From assembly GCA_035798135.1 (NCBI GenBank), contig JAPFBR010000003.1:62001-126000 (forward strand): a stretch of DNA of 64,000 nucleotides, in the 5' to 3' direction. How positions within the stretch are numbered: position 1 is the stretch's first letter; each line of letters begins with the position of its first letter. Position numbers and translations under genes: made by a program. Source of the stretch: Sediminicola sp035798135. GTDB lineage: Bacteria; Bacteroidota; Bacteroidia; Flavobacteriales; Flavobacteriaceae. Under the pieces are notes generated by a model. It had not been told where the DNA came from, did not search any database, and was given only the letters and a program-made list of their open reading frames with translations. This document shows, piece by piece, positions 46,739 to 56,911 of this stretch.

Positions 46739-48115
46739 ATGAAAAAAATCAGCCTTCTTTTAGGTATTAGCATCCTTTTATCTTGTTCTTCGATTAAGGA
46801 AAAAGTGAGCAAGACCGCTATACTATTCACCAATGCCAATGTTGTTGATGTTCGTACTGGACAAATTCTAGAAAAGCAGCAAGTAGTTGTAGATTCAGGA
46901 AAAATAAAAAGTATCCGACATGCTATTGCGCATTCCGAAGATTTCACTACCCAAATTGATGCAAAAGGCAAATACCTTATCCCTGGACTGGCGGAAATGC
47001 ATGCCCATATTCCACAATCACCAACTAGTGAAGAGAGGATTGAAGAAACGCTATTCTTATATCTCTCCAACGGCATAACCACGATTAGGGGTATGCTCGG
47101 ACATCCATCCCATTTGGTTTTACGCGAAAAAGCAAAGACAGGTGAAATCCTAAGTCCTAGAATATTCACTTCCAGCCCATCGTTAAATGGAAATTCCATT
47201 CCGACCAAAGCCGAAGCGATAGAAAAGGTAACGACCTATCAGAATGAAGGATATGATTTCCTAAAAATCCATCCAGGTATCCAATTGGATGTGTTCGATC
47301 AAGTAGTGATAACTGCAAATGAAGTGGGAATACCATTTGCAGGACATGTACCAGTGGCCGTAGGCATTCGTCATGCATTGGCCAGTAAATATGCGGCCAT
47401 TGATCACGTTGATGGATTTTTAGAGGGATTGGTTCCTGAAAGCAAGAATGTGGACCCAACAAAAAATGGGTTTTTTGGATTTGACTTCACCCCTTTGGCA
47501 GACCCCACCAAAATGGATGAACTCGTGCAAATGGCCAAAGAAAATAAAGTGTGGATCGTTCCTACCCAAAGTCTTTTTGAACGTTGGTTTGCCCCTATCA
47601 ACTCCGATGAATTATTACAACAGCCGGAAATGAAATATATGCCAACTTCCCTCCTAGCGGATTGGAAGAAAAGAAAAGATGAGTACACTGGCCATGACAC
47701 CAATTTTGATTCAAAACAGTGGGATCAATTCACGGCAATAAGAAGGGAGTTTATAAAAAAACTGCAAGACCATGGTCATGGCATGTTGTTAGGCTCCGAT
47801 GCCCCACAATTGTTTAATGTGCCTGGATTTTCCATTCAGCATGAAATAGAAGGTATGCGAACTGCAGGTCTTACCCCATTGGAAATTCTTCAATCGGGAA
47901 CCATTAATCCGGCGATCTTTTTTGGAAAGGAAGGGACATTTGGAGAAATTAAGGAGGGTCTGGCTGCTGATATGGTTCTGTTAAAAACTAATCCCTTAGA
48001 AGACATTAAAGCCTTTAAACAGATATCAGGGGTAATGGTACAAGGAAAATGGTTATCCCAGGAAATGATTGCCGAAAAATTAGCGGATATAGCGAACAAT
48101 GCCAAGAACAATTAA
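46739..48115 (+). CDS. Amidohydrolase lipoprotein 2 of 3
   Basis: A 458-residue amidohydrolase with a short lipoprotein signal (MKKISLLLGISILLSCSS, cysteine in LLSC). Metal-site residues: HxH in LAEMHAHIPQS, lysine in DFLKIHPG, histidines in FAGHVPV and AIDHVDGF, final aspartate in LLGSDAPQLF. It is similar in layout to the neighbours but clearly diverged, so the three probably act on different amides. It starts 4 bases after the previous stop, so it belongs to the same operon. Exact reaction not predicted. Confidence 0.87.
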   Translation: MKKISLLLGISILLSCSSIKEKVSKTAILFTNANVVDVRTGQILEKQQVVVDSGKIKSIRHAIAHSEDFTTQIDAKGKYLIPGLAEMHAHIPQSPTSEERIEETLFLYLSNGITTIRGMLGHPSHLVLREKAKTGEILSPRIFTSSPSLNGNSIPTKAEAIEKVTTYQNEGYDFLKIHPGIQLDVFDQVVITANEVGIPFAGHVPVAVGIRHALASKYAAIDHVDGFLEGLVPESKNVDPTKNGFFGFDFTPLADPTKMDELVQMAKENKVWIVPTQSLFERWFAPINSDELLQQPEMKYMPTSLLADWKKRKDEYTGHDTNFDSKQWDQFTAIRREFIKKLQDHGHGMLLGSDAPQLFNVPGFSIQHEIEGMRTAGLTPLEILQSGTINPAIFFGKEGTFGEIKEGLAADMVLLKTNPLEDIKAFKQISGVMVQGKWLSQEMIAEKLADIANNAKNN

Positions 48116-48155
48116 ATTGACAGTACAATTGAAACACATAAACCAAATTCAAACA

Positions 48156-49406
48156 ATGAGGATACTATTGACGTTTTTAACAATATTTACAGTTTGTACA
48201 ACTTTTTCACAGACCCTTTTAAGACCCGATAGGGTATTTGATGGGAAAACACTCCACGATAATTGGGTCGTCTTGGTAAATGGCAATTCTATCACCTTTG
48301 CAGGAGTAGAAGGAGACCTAAAACAGTTGTCCTATACTTCTGAAATAAACTTAACAGGAATGACTTTAATGCCTGGACTAATTGAGGGCCATTCCCATTT
48401 ATTGCTGCATCCATATAACGAAACTTCATGGAACGATCAGGTATTAAAGGAGTCCCCGGTGGAAAGGGCAATTAGAGGTACAGTCCATGCCAAAAATTCT
48501 CTTATGGCCGGGATCACCACTATGCGCGATTTAGGTGCCGAAGGTGCAGGTTATAGCGATGTTTACCTCAAAAAGACTATTGAAGAAGGAATCATCAGTG
48601 GCCCTCGCCTCTTGGTTGCCGGTCCCGCCATTGTCGCTACAGGGGCCTATGGCCCCAAAGGCTTTCACGATGGGGTCCATGTTCCTTTGGGGGCCGAAGA
48701 AGCCAGCGGCAAAGAGGAAGCCATAAGAACGGTTCGCAGACAAATGGGGAATGGGGCCGATTTTATCAAAATTTATGCAGACTACCGTTGGGGTAAAGGG
48801 GAACCTTCACAGCCAACATTCTCATTGGAGGAAATAGAAGCCATGGTGGCCACTGCAACAAGTGCCGGCAGGTATGTTGTGGCACATGCTGGAACACCCG
48901 AAGGGATGCGTAGAGCAATTTTAGGAGGGGTTGAGACCATAGAACACGGGGATGGAGGTACCTTGGAAATCTTTAAATTGATGAAGGAAAAAGGAGTGGC
49001 CCTTTGCCCTACCCTCGCAGCAGGAGATGCCATAGAACAATACAATGGTTGGAACAAGGGTACGGGAACGGTGCCTGAACGTATAACAGAGAAAAAAGCA
49101 TCTTTTAAATTGGCATTACAGGCCGGGGTGGATATCGTTTTCGGAGGGGATGTAGGAGTATTTACCCATGGTGAAAATTCTCGGGAATTGGAACTCATGG
49201 TAGCTTATGGAATGACTCCCATGGCATCTTTAAAGGCTGCAACTTCAGGAAATGCACGTATTTTCCACTTAAAGGACCTAGGGGAAATAGAAAAGGGCTT
49301 CCTGGCAGATCTCATTGCAATAAAGGGCAATCCATTGGAGGATATCTCCAAAATGAAGGATGTTAAATTTGTAATGAAAGATGGGGCTATCTATAAAAAT
49401 GAATAG
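48156..49406 (+). CDS. Secreted amidohydrolase 3 of 3
   Basis: A 416-residue amidohydrolase. The ATG at 48156 gives a normal signal peptide (MRILLTFLTIFTVCTTFSQ, about 1-19); an earlier in-frame codon at 48099 would overlap the previous gene and bury the signal peptide. Metal-site residues: HxH in LIEGHSHLLLHPYN, lysine in DFIKIYADYRWGK, histidines in VVAHAGTP and TIEHGDGG, aspartate in VFGGDVGVF. Unlike the first two it has no lipobox. It resembles Xaa-Pro dipeptidase-like/Sgx9260 amidohydrolases. Last of the tandem triple; the intergenic region after it (49407-49592) shows nothing that I recognise. Confidence 0.87.
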   Translation: MRILLTFLTIFTVCTTFSQTLLRPDRVFDGKTLHDNWVVLVNGNSITFAGVEGDLKQLSYTSEINLTGMTLMPGLIEGHSHLLLHPYNETSWNDQVLKESPVERAIRGTVHAKNSLMAGITTMRDLGAEGAGYSDVYLKKTIEEGIISGPRLLVAGPAIVATGAYGPKGFHDGVHVPLGAEEASGKEEAIRTVRRQMGNGADFIKIYADYRWGKGEPSQPTFSLEEIEAMVATATSAGRYVVAHAGTPEGMRRAILGGVETIEHGDGGTLEIFKLMKEKGVALCPTLAAGDAIEQYNGWNKGTGTVPERITEKKASFKLALQAGVDIVFGGDVGVFTHGENSRELELMVAYGMTPMASLKAATSGNARIFHLKDLGEIEKGFLADLIAIKGNPLEDISKMKDVKFVMKDGAIYKNE

Positions 49407-49592
49407 ACCCCCAATAAATATTTAACAGTTAACTAATCCTCTAGAAAACAAAGTCATACCTAAAATACTTCATGTTTCATCCTAAGATATGCCTAAATAT
49501 TCCTACCCCAACAACCAATTCCTTAACAGACCTTTAAGAATTAGGCAATTTGATTTGGTTATCTTTAAAACGACTAATTAACCAAATAAAAG

Positions 49593-52500
49593 ATGACTAA
49601 GAAATTACTTTCACTAGTGATGCTTTTCGCATCACTTTGCCTATCTGCGCAACAATTTACAATGGACATGGTCCAAGATTTAAAACCCAGGAACATCGGT
49701 CCGGCCGGGATGAGTGGTCGTGTAACCGCAATAGATGCCGTACACGAAAATCCAGATGTCATGTACGTAGGCACAGCTTCCGGAGGACTTTGGAAATCTA
49801 CCTCCGGAGGCATCAAATGGGAACCCGTATTCAATAAAGAGGTAACTGCATCCATCGGAGCAGTGGCCATCCAACAGTCAAATCCCTCTGTTATATGGGT
49901 AGGCACAGGGGAAGGAAACCCACGAAATAGTTTAAACGGTGGCTTTGGAATTTATAAATCCTTGGATGGCGGCAAAAGCTGGACCTCTATGGGATTGGAA
50001 AAAACAAGACACATTCACAGAATAGTAATAGATCCCACAAACCCAAATATTGTTTATGTGGGCGCTATTGGCTCTCCTTGGGGAGAACATCCTGAACGAG
50101 GGGTTTTCAAAACTACCGATGGAGGAGCCTCCTGGGAGAAAATTCTTTTTGTCAATAATAAAACAGGGGTTGCCGATCTGGTCATGGACCCTACAAATCC
50201 CAATAAGCTGATCGCGGCTATGTGGGAACACAAAAGAGACCCATGGTTTTTTAAATCTGGTGGGGAGGGCAGTGGCTTGCATATGACCCATGACGGAGGT
50301 AAAACTTGGAAGAAACTTACCGAAAAGGAAGGATTGCCCAAAGGAGAATTAGGTAGGATAGGTATTGCAATCGCCAGAAGCAAACCCAATGTAATCTATG
50401 CTTTGGTGGAGGCTAAAAAAAATGCACTTTACAGATCGACGGATGGTGGATTTAAATGGGAAAAAGTAAATGACAAGGAAGATATAGGGAATAGACCTTT
50501 TTATTATTCCGAAATCTATGTAGATCCACAAAATGAAAATAGGGTTTACTCTGTCTTCACCTATATTAATGTATCTGAAGACGGTGGAAAGAATTTCAAG
50601 GAATTAATGCCTGCATATGGCGTGGATAATGGGGTTCACCCAGATCACCACGCATGGTGGATTCACCCAAAGAACGGGCAGTTTATGATGGATGGCAACG
50701 ATGGTGGAATGAACATTACCAAAGATGGGGGACAGACTTGGAGATTTATTGGAAACCTTCCAGTAGCCCAATTTTATCATATCAATACCGATAATGAATT
50801 CCCTTATAATGTATATGGGGGCATGCAGGACAACGGTTCTTGGAGAGGACCGGCGTATGTTTGGAAAGACCAAGGAATCCGAAATAGTTATTGGCAGGAA
50901 ATTGCTTTTGGTGATGGATTTGATGTGGTTCCGGACAAAGAGGATTCCCAATTTGGTTATGCAATGAGTCAACAAGGTTATGTTTCCCGTTACGATTGGA
51001 AAACAGGGAACAACTACATTGTACGACCTACCCCACCCGATGCGGAAACCAAGCTACGATTCAACTGGAATTCCGGGATAGGGCAAGATCCTTTTGACAA
51101 TAGTACCGTATATTTTGGCAGTCAATTTGTGCACAAGAGCACGGATAAAGGTCTGACATGGAAAGTCATTTCCCCCGATCTGACCACAAATAACCCAGAA
51201 AAACAAAAACAAAGCGAAAGTGGCGGACTGACCATGGATGCTACTGGGGCAGAAAACCATTGTACCATTTTGGTAATAGAACCATCACCTGTTGAAAAAG
51301 ACATGTTATGGATCGGTACCGACGATGGACGGGTACACTTCACACAAAATGGGGGTTCAACATGGACAGATGTAACCCCAAACATTAAGGGTATTCCCAG
51401 TGGCAGCTGGATTCCACAAATAAAGGCATCCAGTAAAAACAAGGGAGAGGCCCTATTGATTGCAAATGATTATAGAAGGTTCAATTATACTCCTTATGCC
51501 TATAGAACAAAAAACTATGGTAAAACATGGGAACGCATTGTAGATCAATCCGATGTAAAAAGCTATACCCTTTCCATTATTGAGGATCCCGTAAACCCTA
51601 ATCTAATGTTCTTGGGTACGGACGATGGATTGTATATTTCCATGGATGCAGGGGCACAATGGCAGAAATGGACCGAAGGCTTCCCTACCGTCTCTACCAA
51701 GGATTTGGTGATCCATCCAAGGGAACAGGATTTGGTGATTGGAACATTTGGAAGGGCTGCATGGGTATTGGATGATATACGTCCTTTACGTGCCGTAACT
51801 GCGGATAGGACCATTTTAAATAAAGAGATTTCAATCTTCACTCCACCAACGGCCTATCAGGCTGCATATCAACAGCCCACAGGAAGCAGGTTTGGGGCCG
51901 ATGATTTATTTAATGGTGAAAACAGAAAAGAGGGTGCTATGATCACATATTATCTGAAAGAAGGAAAAAAAGCTATTTCCAAGGAGGATAAAAAGGAGGA
52001 CAATGATGGAGAGGATTCAAAAGAGGAAGATGAATCAAAAGAGGAAGACAAAAAGGATGTGAAGTCAAAAGATTCCATTGCCTTTACCTTTTATGATGGT
52101 GATAGATTGATAAGAACCTTAAAATATAAAACACCTGAAAAAGCCGGATTCCATAGAATCTATTGGAGAATGGATGAAAAAGGTCCGGACAGGGCTTCCA
52201 GAAAAATAAGTAAAAGAAAGAGTGAACCCAGTGGTATTAGAGTAAAACCTGGGACTTATAAAGTGATGCTCGCTTATGGAGAAGCTACTGATGAAACCAT
52301 GATAGAGGTACAATCAGATCCAAGATTAAGTGTTTCCACTGCTTCCATTGATGAAATATACGAAACTGCAAAAAAACTGGAGGATTATGCCCAGACGGCT
52401 GCAGATGCCGTAAAACAATTGGTGGAAAGTAAGACTGTGGCAGAGCAGACCCAAAAAGATTTAAAGGAACTGGATAAAGAGAAGTACAAAGACCAGATCA

Positions 52501-52823
52501 AGGCGTCAGTGGATATTGTGAAGGAAATAGATACGGTTATGACCCTGTACCTAGGGAAAGACGACAAGCGTCAGGGAATTACCAGAAATCCTGAAATCAC
52601 GGTGATGCAACGGATTGGAGCTGCCAGTGGATATGTAGAGAGTAGGCAAACTGGGATTACCGTCACAGAAAAGCAATTGGTACAATTTGCCGAAGAGGAA
52701 CTTGCAAAAGCTCTGGAAGCTACCAATACCTTTTTTGAGGATAAATGGAAGAACTACAAAATATCCATAGAGCAATTGGATAATTCCCCCTTTAAGGAAA
52801 CCAAAAAATTCATGATGAACTAA
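49593..52823 (+). CDS. Secreted sortilin/VPS10-like BNR propeller protein
   Basis: A 1076-residue exported protein. Signal peptide about 1-18 (LSLVMLFASLCLSAQ). Residues about 25-760 carry many Asp-box-like turns (SLDGGKSWTSM, TTDGGASWEKI, THDGGKTWKKL, STDGGFKWEKV, TKDGGQTWRFI, TQNGGSTWTDV) as in BNR and sortilin-type propellers annotated as glycosyl hydrolases. Residues about 795-835 are an unusual Lys/Glu/Asp-rich low-complexity stretch, followed by a beta-rich C-terminal region with a helical segment. A hydrolase active site is not recognised. It begins 187 bases after the amidohydrolases and is 11 bases before the S9 peptidase, so the last two are one operon. Confidence 0.82.
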   Translation: MTKKLLSLVMLFASLCLSAQQFTMDMVQDLKPRNIGPAGMSGRVTAIDAVHENPDVMYVGTASGGLWKSTSGGIKWEPVFNKEVTASIGAVAIQQSNPSVIWVGTGEGNPRNSLNGGFGIYKSLDGGKSWTSMGLEKTRHIHRIVIDPTNPNIVYVGAIGSPWGEHPERGVFKTTDGGASWEKILFVNNKTGVADLVMDPTNPNKLIAAMWEHKRDPWFFKSGGEGSGLHMTHDGGKTWKKLTEKEGLPKGELGRIGIAIARSKPNVIYALVEAKKNALYRSTDGGFKWEKVNDKEDIGNRPFYYSEIYVDPQNENRVYSVFTYINVSEDGGKNFKELMPAYGVDNGVHPDHHAWWIHPKNGQFMMDGNDGGMNITKDGGQTWRFIGNLPVAQFYHINTDNEFPYNVYGGMQDNGSWRGPAYVWKDQGIRNSYWQEIAFGDGFDVVPDKEDSQFGYAMSQQGYVSRYDWKTGNNYIVRPTPPDAETKLRFNWNSGIGQDPFDNSTVYFGSQFVHKSTDKGLTWKVISPDLTTNNPEKQKQSESGGLTMDATGAENHCTILVIEPSPVEKDMLWIGTDDGRVHFTQNGGSTWTDVTPNIKGIPSGSWIPQIKASSKNKGEALLIANDYRRFNYTPYAYRTKNYGKTWERIVDQSDVKSYTLSIIEDPVNPNLMFLGTDDGLYISMDAGAQWQKWTEGFPTVSTKDLVIHPREQDLVIGTFGRAAWVLDDIRPLRAVTADRTILNKEISIFTPPTAYQAAYQQPTGSRFGADDLFNGENRKEGAMITYYLKEGKKAISKEDKKEDNDGEDSKEEDESKEEDKKDVKSKDSIAFTFYDGDRLIRTLKYKTPEKAGFHRIYWRMDEKGPDRASRKISKRKSEPSGIRVKPGTYKVMLAYGEATDETMIEVQSDPRLSVSTASIDEIYETAKKLEDYAQTAADAVKQLVESKTVAEQTQKDLKELDKEKYKDQIKASVDIVKEIDTVMTLYLGKDDKRQGITRNPEITVMQRIGAASGYVESRQTGITVTEKQLVQFAEEELAKALEATNTFFEDKWKNYKISIEQLDNSPFKETKKFMMN

Positions 52824-52834
52824 ATCAACGAAAG

Positions 52835-54781
52835 ATGAAAAAAATTATCACGCTTTTTATCGTTGCCCTAATTTGGGGGTGTAAGGAAAATAAGAAGAGT
52901 CCCGAATCAAGTATAGCGGATTCACTTAAAACCTATTCAATAGAACAGATGATGGACAACGAGTCTATCTATGGAGGGAGTTTTTCCCCTGACCAAACCA
53001 AATTGTTGGTTACCAGCAATCGTTCAGGGATCTACAACATGTATACCGTTGCTGTTGAAGGTGGCGATTTAATGCCGGTATCCTCTTCGGATAGTTCTTC
53101 CGTATCTGCCATTTCCTATTTTCCCAAAGATGAGCGTATGCTCTTCAATATGGATAACAATGGAGATGAGATTGACCATATCTTTCTTAGGAATACAGAT
53201 GGCACACACAAAGACCTAACCCCGGATGCTGGGGCAAGGGCTTCATTTTATGGGTGGGCGAAAGACAAAAAGAGCTTTCTCTACACGTCCAATAAGCGGG
53301 ACAAAAGGTATACAGACCTTTATGAAATGGATTTGGAGACCTTTACTCCTGTCCTTTTATACAAAAATGAAGGCGGTTTCTTTATTGGTCCCATTTCGGA
53401 CGATAAAAACCTTGTTACGCTGATCAAGCCTATCAACACGAATGATGCGGATTTATTTCTTTACGACCGCAAGAATAGGTCAATGACCAAAATAAATAAG
53501 AATCAAAGTGCCAATTCTGGGGAAGATTTTTCCCCTGATGGTACTTCCCTATATTATACCACGGACGATGGAGCCGAGTTTGCCTATCTGATGAAGTATA
53601 ATTTCTTGGACAAGACCCATGAGAAAGTCATGGAGCGAAATTGGGATATTGTAGGGAGTTATTTTACTGAAAATGGCACCTATCAAGTGACCTACATCAA
53701 TCAAGATGCCAAGAATATCATTGAAGTCTTGAATGTGGGGACTGGCAAGAATATTGAAATGCCAACCTTTGACACATTGGACATTACCAATGTCAGTTTT
53801 TCAAACGATGAAAAATTGATGCGTTTCTATGCGGGAGGATCACAAACCCCCTCCAATCTGTATGTCTATAATTTGGAGACCAAAAAACAGCTGCAGCTAA
53901 CGAATGTTCTGAACAAGGAAATTCAAGAGCAGGATCTGGTCACAGCAGAGGTTATCCGCTATACGTCCTTTGATGGCTTGGAAATTCCCGCAATTTACTA
54001 CAAGCCCCATCAAGCCACCGCAAACAAGAAGGTTCCGGCCCTAGTTTGGGTACATGGGGGTCCAGGGGGACAATCCAGACAAAATTTCAGTTCCTTCATA
54101 CAATACCTTGTCAATCATGGTTATGCTGTCCTTGCAGTAAATAATAGGGGTAGTAGTGGTTACGGCAAGACCTTTTACCAAATGGACGATCTCAATCATG
54201 GTGACAAAGATTTAAAGGATTGTGTGGAAGGAAAAAATTGGCTTGCCAAACAACCGGAAATCGATGCTTCAAAAATTGGAATCATAGGAGGTTCTTATGG
54301 AGGCTATATGACGATGGCCGCTTTGACCTATACTCCTGAGGAGTTCGCCGTTGGGGTGAACTTATTTGGTGTCACCAACTGGATCAGGACCTTAAGAAGT
54401 ATTCCTGCTTGGTGGGAGGCACAAAAAGAGGCCCTTTATAAGGAATTGGGAGATCCCAATAGTGCAGATTCAATTCGCCTTCGACAGATATCCCCCCTTT
54501 TCCATACCGATAAAGTAACCAAACCATTAATAGTACTTCAAGGTTCCCAAGATCCTCGTGTGCTTCAGGTAGAGTCCGATGAAATTGTTGCGGGCGTTAG
54601 GAAAAATGGTGTCCCTGTGGAATATGTATTATTTGAGGATGAAGGACATGGCTTTGTAAAAAAAGAAAATCAGATTACGGCATATGGAAAAGTCTTGGAA
54701 TTCTTGGATGTATATTTGAAAAAGGAAAAGTCAACCCCTATAGAAGATGGCTCAAAGATTCAGATGGAGTCCGACAATTAA
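52835..54781 (+). CDS. S9-family (prolyl oligopeptidase-like) peptidase lipoprotein
   Basis: A 648-residue lipoprotein (signal MKKIITLFIVALIWGC). The N-terminal half (about 35-380) is a TolB/WD40-like propeller (IYGGSFSPDQTKLLVTSNRSGIYNMYTV). The C-terminal alpha/beta-hydrolase domain has PALVWVHGGPGGQSR, the nucleophile S487 in GGSYGGYMTM, D573 in QGSQDPRVLQ, and H605 in EDEGHGFV. This is the dipeptidyl-peptidase / acylaminoacyl-peptidase arrangement; the propeller restricts substrates to short peptides. It lies 11 bases after the sortilin-like gene and probably shares its transcript. Likely role: degradation of peptides in the envelope. Confidence 0.92.
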   Translation: MKKIITLFIVALIWGCKENKKSPESSIADSLKTYSIEQMMDNESIYGGSFSPDQTKLLVTSNRSGIYNMYTVAVEGGDLMPVSSSDSSSVSAISYFPKDERMLFNMDNNGDEIDHIFLRNTDGTHKDLTPDAGARASFYGWAKDKKSFLYTSNKRDKRYTDLYEMDLETFTPVLLYKNEGGFFIGPISDDKNLVTLIKPINTNDADLFLYDRKNRSMTKINKNQSANSGEDFSPDGTSLYYTTDDGAEFAYLMKYNFLDKTHEKVMERNWDIVGSYFTENGTYQVTYINQDAKNIIEVLNVGTGKNIEMPTFDTLDITNVSFSNDEKLMRFYAGGSQTPSNLYVYNLETKKQLQLTNVLNKEIQEQDLVTAEVIRYTSFDGLEIPAIYYKPHQATANKKVPALVWVHGGPGGQSRQNFSSFIQYLVNHGYAVLAVNNRGSSGYGKTFYQMDDLNHGDKDLKDCVEGKNWLAKQPEIDASKIGIIGGSYGGYMTMAALTYTPEEFAVGVNLFGVTNWIRTLRSIPAWWEAQKEALYKELGDPNSADSIRLRQISPLFHTDKVTKPLIVLQGSQDPRVLQVESDEIVAGVRKNGVPVEYVLFEDEGHGFVKKENQITAYGKVLEFLDVYLKKEKSTPIEDGSKIQMESDN

Positions 54782-54801
54782 AAAACAAAATTCAACCCAA
54801 A

Positions 54802-54836
54802 AAACTTCCCCTTTTGAATTTCAGAACGGGAAGTTT
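54802..54836 (+). terminator. Possible terminator after S9 peptidase gene
   Basis: aaacttccc (54802-54810) pairs with gggaagttt (54828-54836) across a 17-base loop, followed by aaatttt. No strong T run, so termination may be partial. Confidence 0.45.
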
Positions 54837-54852
54837 AAATTTTAATGAAACT

Positions 54853-55557
54853 ATGAAGAAAATCCTGACATTATTTATCCTGTTGCTAACTATAGGCTCC
54901 TATGCCCAAGAAACTGGAGAGGATAAATTTGGTGCTTGGTATATGTATTTTGGCACCAATAAAATTTCTGACAAATTGAGTATCCATACAGAAGCGCAAT
55001 TTAGGTATTATGAAACTACACGTAATTTCAATCAATTACTCTTGCGTACAGGTCTTAATTATCATATTTCTGCAGATGCCATTGCCACTTTGGGGTATGG
55101 CTATATAGATACAGATCCCACTTTTGAAGAAATTCCATTACAGGATGGTTTCTTCCTCGGAAATAAAATTTTGGAGCACCGTATCTATGAGCAATTAATT
55201 TTGAAAAACAAGCTTTGGGAGCTTCTTATAGAACATAGGTACCGCTTGGAACAGCGCTTTGTAGACAATACAGAATTTAGAACTAATGGAAAGGACACCC
55301 AGCACCGTGCCCGCTATCGATTACAGGTCACCTTACCACTGACCGACACATTTTTTCTTAATTTTTATGATGAAATATTTATTAATCTACAGGACAATGC
55401 CTTTGGGCAGAACAGGTTGTACGCTGCCCTTGGCGTACGGATCACCGAAAACAGCAGTATGCAGTTAGGGTATCTAAAAAACCACTTTAATTCGGGGAAT
55501 TTTGATCGGTTACAGATAGGAGTATTCTTTAATCCCGACTTAAGAAAAAAGAAATAA
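54853..55557 (+). CDS. DUF2490 outer-membrane beta-barrel-like protein
   Basis: A 234-residue exported protein. The ATG at 54853 gives a clean signal peptide (MKKILTLFILLLTIGSYAQ, about 1-19); the upstream in-frame start at 54814 would overlap a hairpin and bury it. The mature part is rich in alternating aromatic/charged strands (KISDKLSIHTEAQFRYYETTRNFNQLLLRTGLNYHISADAIATLGYGYI, LILKNKLWELLIEHRYRLEQRFV), as in DUF2490 proteins, which look like small outer-membrane barrels. Function unknown. It ends 3 bases before the hydrolase-OsmC gene, so the two are co-transcribed. Confidence 0.78.
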   Translation: MKKILTLFILLLTIGSYAQETGEDKFGAWYMYFGTNKISDKLSIHTEAQFRYYETTRNFNQLLLRTGLNYHISADAIATLGYGYIDTDPTFEEIPLQDGFFLGNKILEHRIYEQLILKNKLWELLIEHRYRLEQRFVDNTEFRTNGKDTQHRARYRLQVTLPLTDTFFLNFYDEIFINLQDNAFGQNRLYAALGVRITENSSMQLGYLKNHFNSGNFDRLQIGVFFNPDLRKKK

Positions 55558-55560
55558 TAG

Positions 55561-56775
55561 ATGAATCTTCAAAAAGTTACTTTTAAGAATAATGAAGGAG
55601 TTGCCTTAGTAGGAAGGATTGAACTGCCTGCCGATCAACAACCACATAATTTTGTTCTTTTCGCCCATTGCTTTTCCTGCAATAAAAATTTATTGGCAGT
55701 TAAAAATATCAGTAGGACCCTGACGGCAAAAGGTTTCGGAGTGCTGCGATTCGACTTTACCGGGTTAGGCGATAGCGAAGGTGATTTTTCCGACACCAAT
55801 CTTTCAGGTAATGTGTCCGATTTATTATCGGCGGCAGCCTTTTTAGAAGAGAACTACAAGTCCCCTACCCTGATCATAGGACATTCTTTAGGGGGAGTGG
55901 CGGCATTACTGGCTACAGAAAAAATTACATCCATTAAGGCCATAGCCACTATTGGCACCCCATCAGATTCAACCCATGTAAAAGGGCTGTTGAAAAATGA
56001 TCTTGCTGAAATCCATGAAACTGGAAAAGCCTGTGTCAACATCGGGGGACGAGATTTTACCATAAAAAAACAATTTTTGGATGATCTTGAGAATCGCTCC
56101 CTTCTTGAATTGGTACACCAGTTAAGAATTCCTATCCTTTTCTTGCACTCACCACATGATAAAACCGTTGGAATTGAACATGCTGAAGCACTATATGTGG
56201 CTGCCCATCATCCAAAAAGTTTTGTTTCCCTGGATAACGCGGACCACCTACTAATGGACAAAAAAGATTCTGAATATGCGGGAGTTGTTATTGCGGCCTG
56301 GAGCAAAAAATATCTACCAAGCCCTGATCTATCCACTTTAAATACGAAACATCAAGTTGTTGGGAGTTTAGATGGAACGGATGGCTTTACCACCATGATG
56401 AAGGTTGGCTCCCATTATCTTACCGCAGATGAGCCAATTTCCGTGGGCGGACAGGATTTTGGTCCATCACCACATGAATTGGTTGCAGCCGGCTTGACTG
56501 CATGTACTGTCATGACCATTCAAATGTATGCGAAGAGAAAGAACTGGGAATTGAAAAACGTGGAAGTACACACATCTTACAGTAAATCGGCACAGGAAGG
56601 AGAACCCAACGAACAAGAATCAAATTCAACTATAGATACTTTTAAACGGGAAATTAAGCTCACAGGTAAATTGAATGAAAAACAAAGGGCTAGGATTCTG
56701 GAAATAGCCAATAAATGTCCTGTACATAAAACGTTGACAAGCCCTACCCAAATTTTATCGATCTTGATAGATTGA
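55561..56775 (+). CDS. Bifunctional alpha/beta hydrolase - OsmC family protein
   Basis: A 404-residue cytosolic fusion. Residues about 1-250 are an alpha/beta hydrolase (FVLFAHCFSCNKNLLAVKNISR, nucleophile elbow IGHSLGGVAALLA, final histidine around NADHLLMD). Residues about 265-404 are an OsmC/Ohr-type domain with SVGGQDFGPSPHELVAAGLTACTVMTIQMYAKRK and KCPVHKTLTS, which supply the two redox-active cysteines of peroxide-reducing members. This fusion is known in several bacterial groups and is thought to act on lipid or organic hydroperoxides. It is 3 bases after the DUF2490 gene and not far upstream of the SOD lipoprotein, which fits an oxidative-stress role. Confidence 0.9.
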   Translation: MNLQKVTFKNNEGVALVGRIELPADQQPHNFVLFAHCFSCNKNLLAVKNISRTLTAKGFGVLRFDFTGLGDSEGDFSDTNLSGNVSDLLSAAAFLEENYKSPTLIIGHSLGGVAALLATEKITSIKAIATIGTPSDSTHVKGLLKNDLAEIHETGKACVNIGGRDFTIKKQFLDDLENRSLLELVHQLRIPILFLHSPHDKTVGIEHAEALYVAAHHPKSFVSLDNADHLLMDKKDSEYAGVVIAAWSKKYLPSPDLSTLNTKHQVVGSLDGTDGFTTMMKVGSHYLTADEPISVGGQDFGPSPHELVAAGLTACTVMTIQMYAKRKNWELKNVEVHTSYSKSAQEGEPNEQESNSTIDTFKREIKLTGKLNEKQRARILEIANKCPVHKTLTSPTQILSILID

Positions 56776-56911
56776 CGCCAATCATCCAATAATTAACCGA
56801 TAAAAAAATAAGTGTCCCCAAACCTACAAAAACTGGGAAAACTATAGCCAATATGATTGATAGGGCATTAATTTATATGTAACTTTATTCGAATTTATAA
56901 ACTTAACGATT

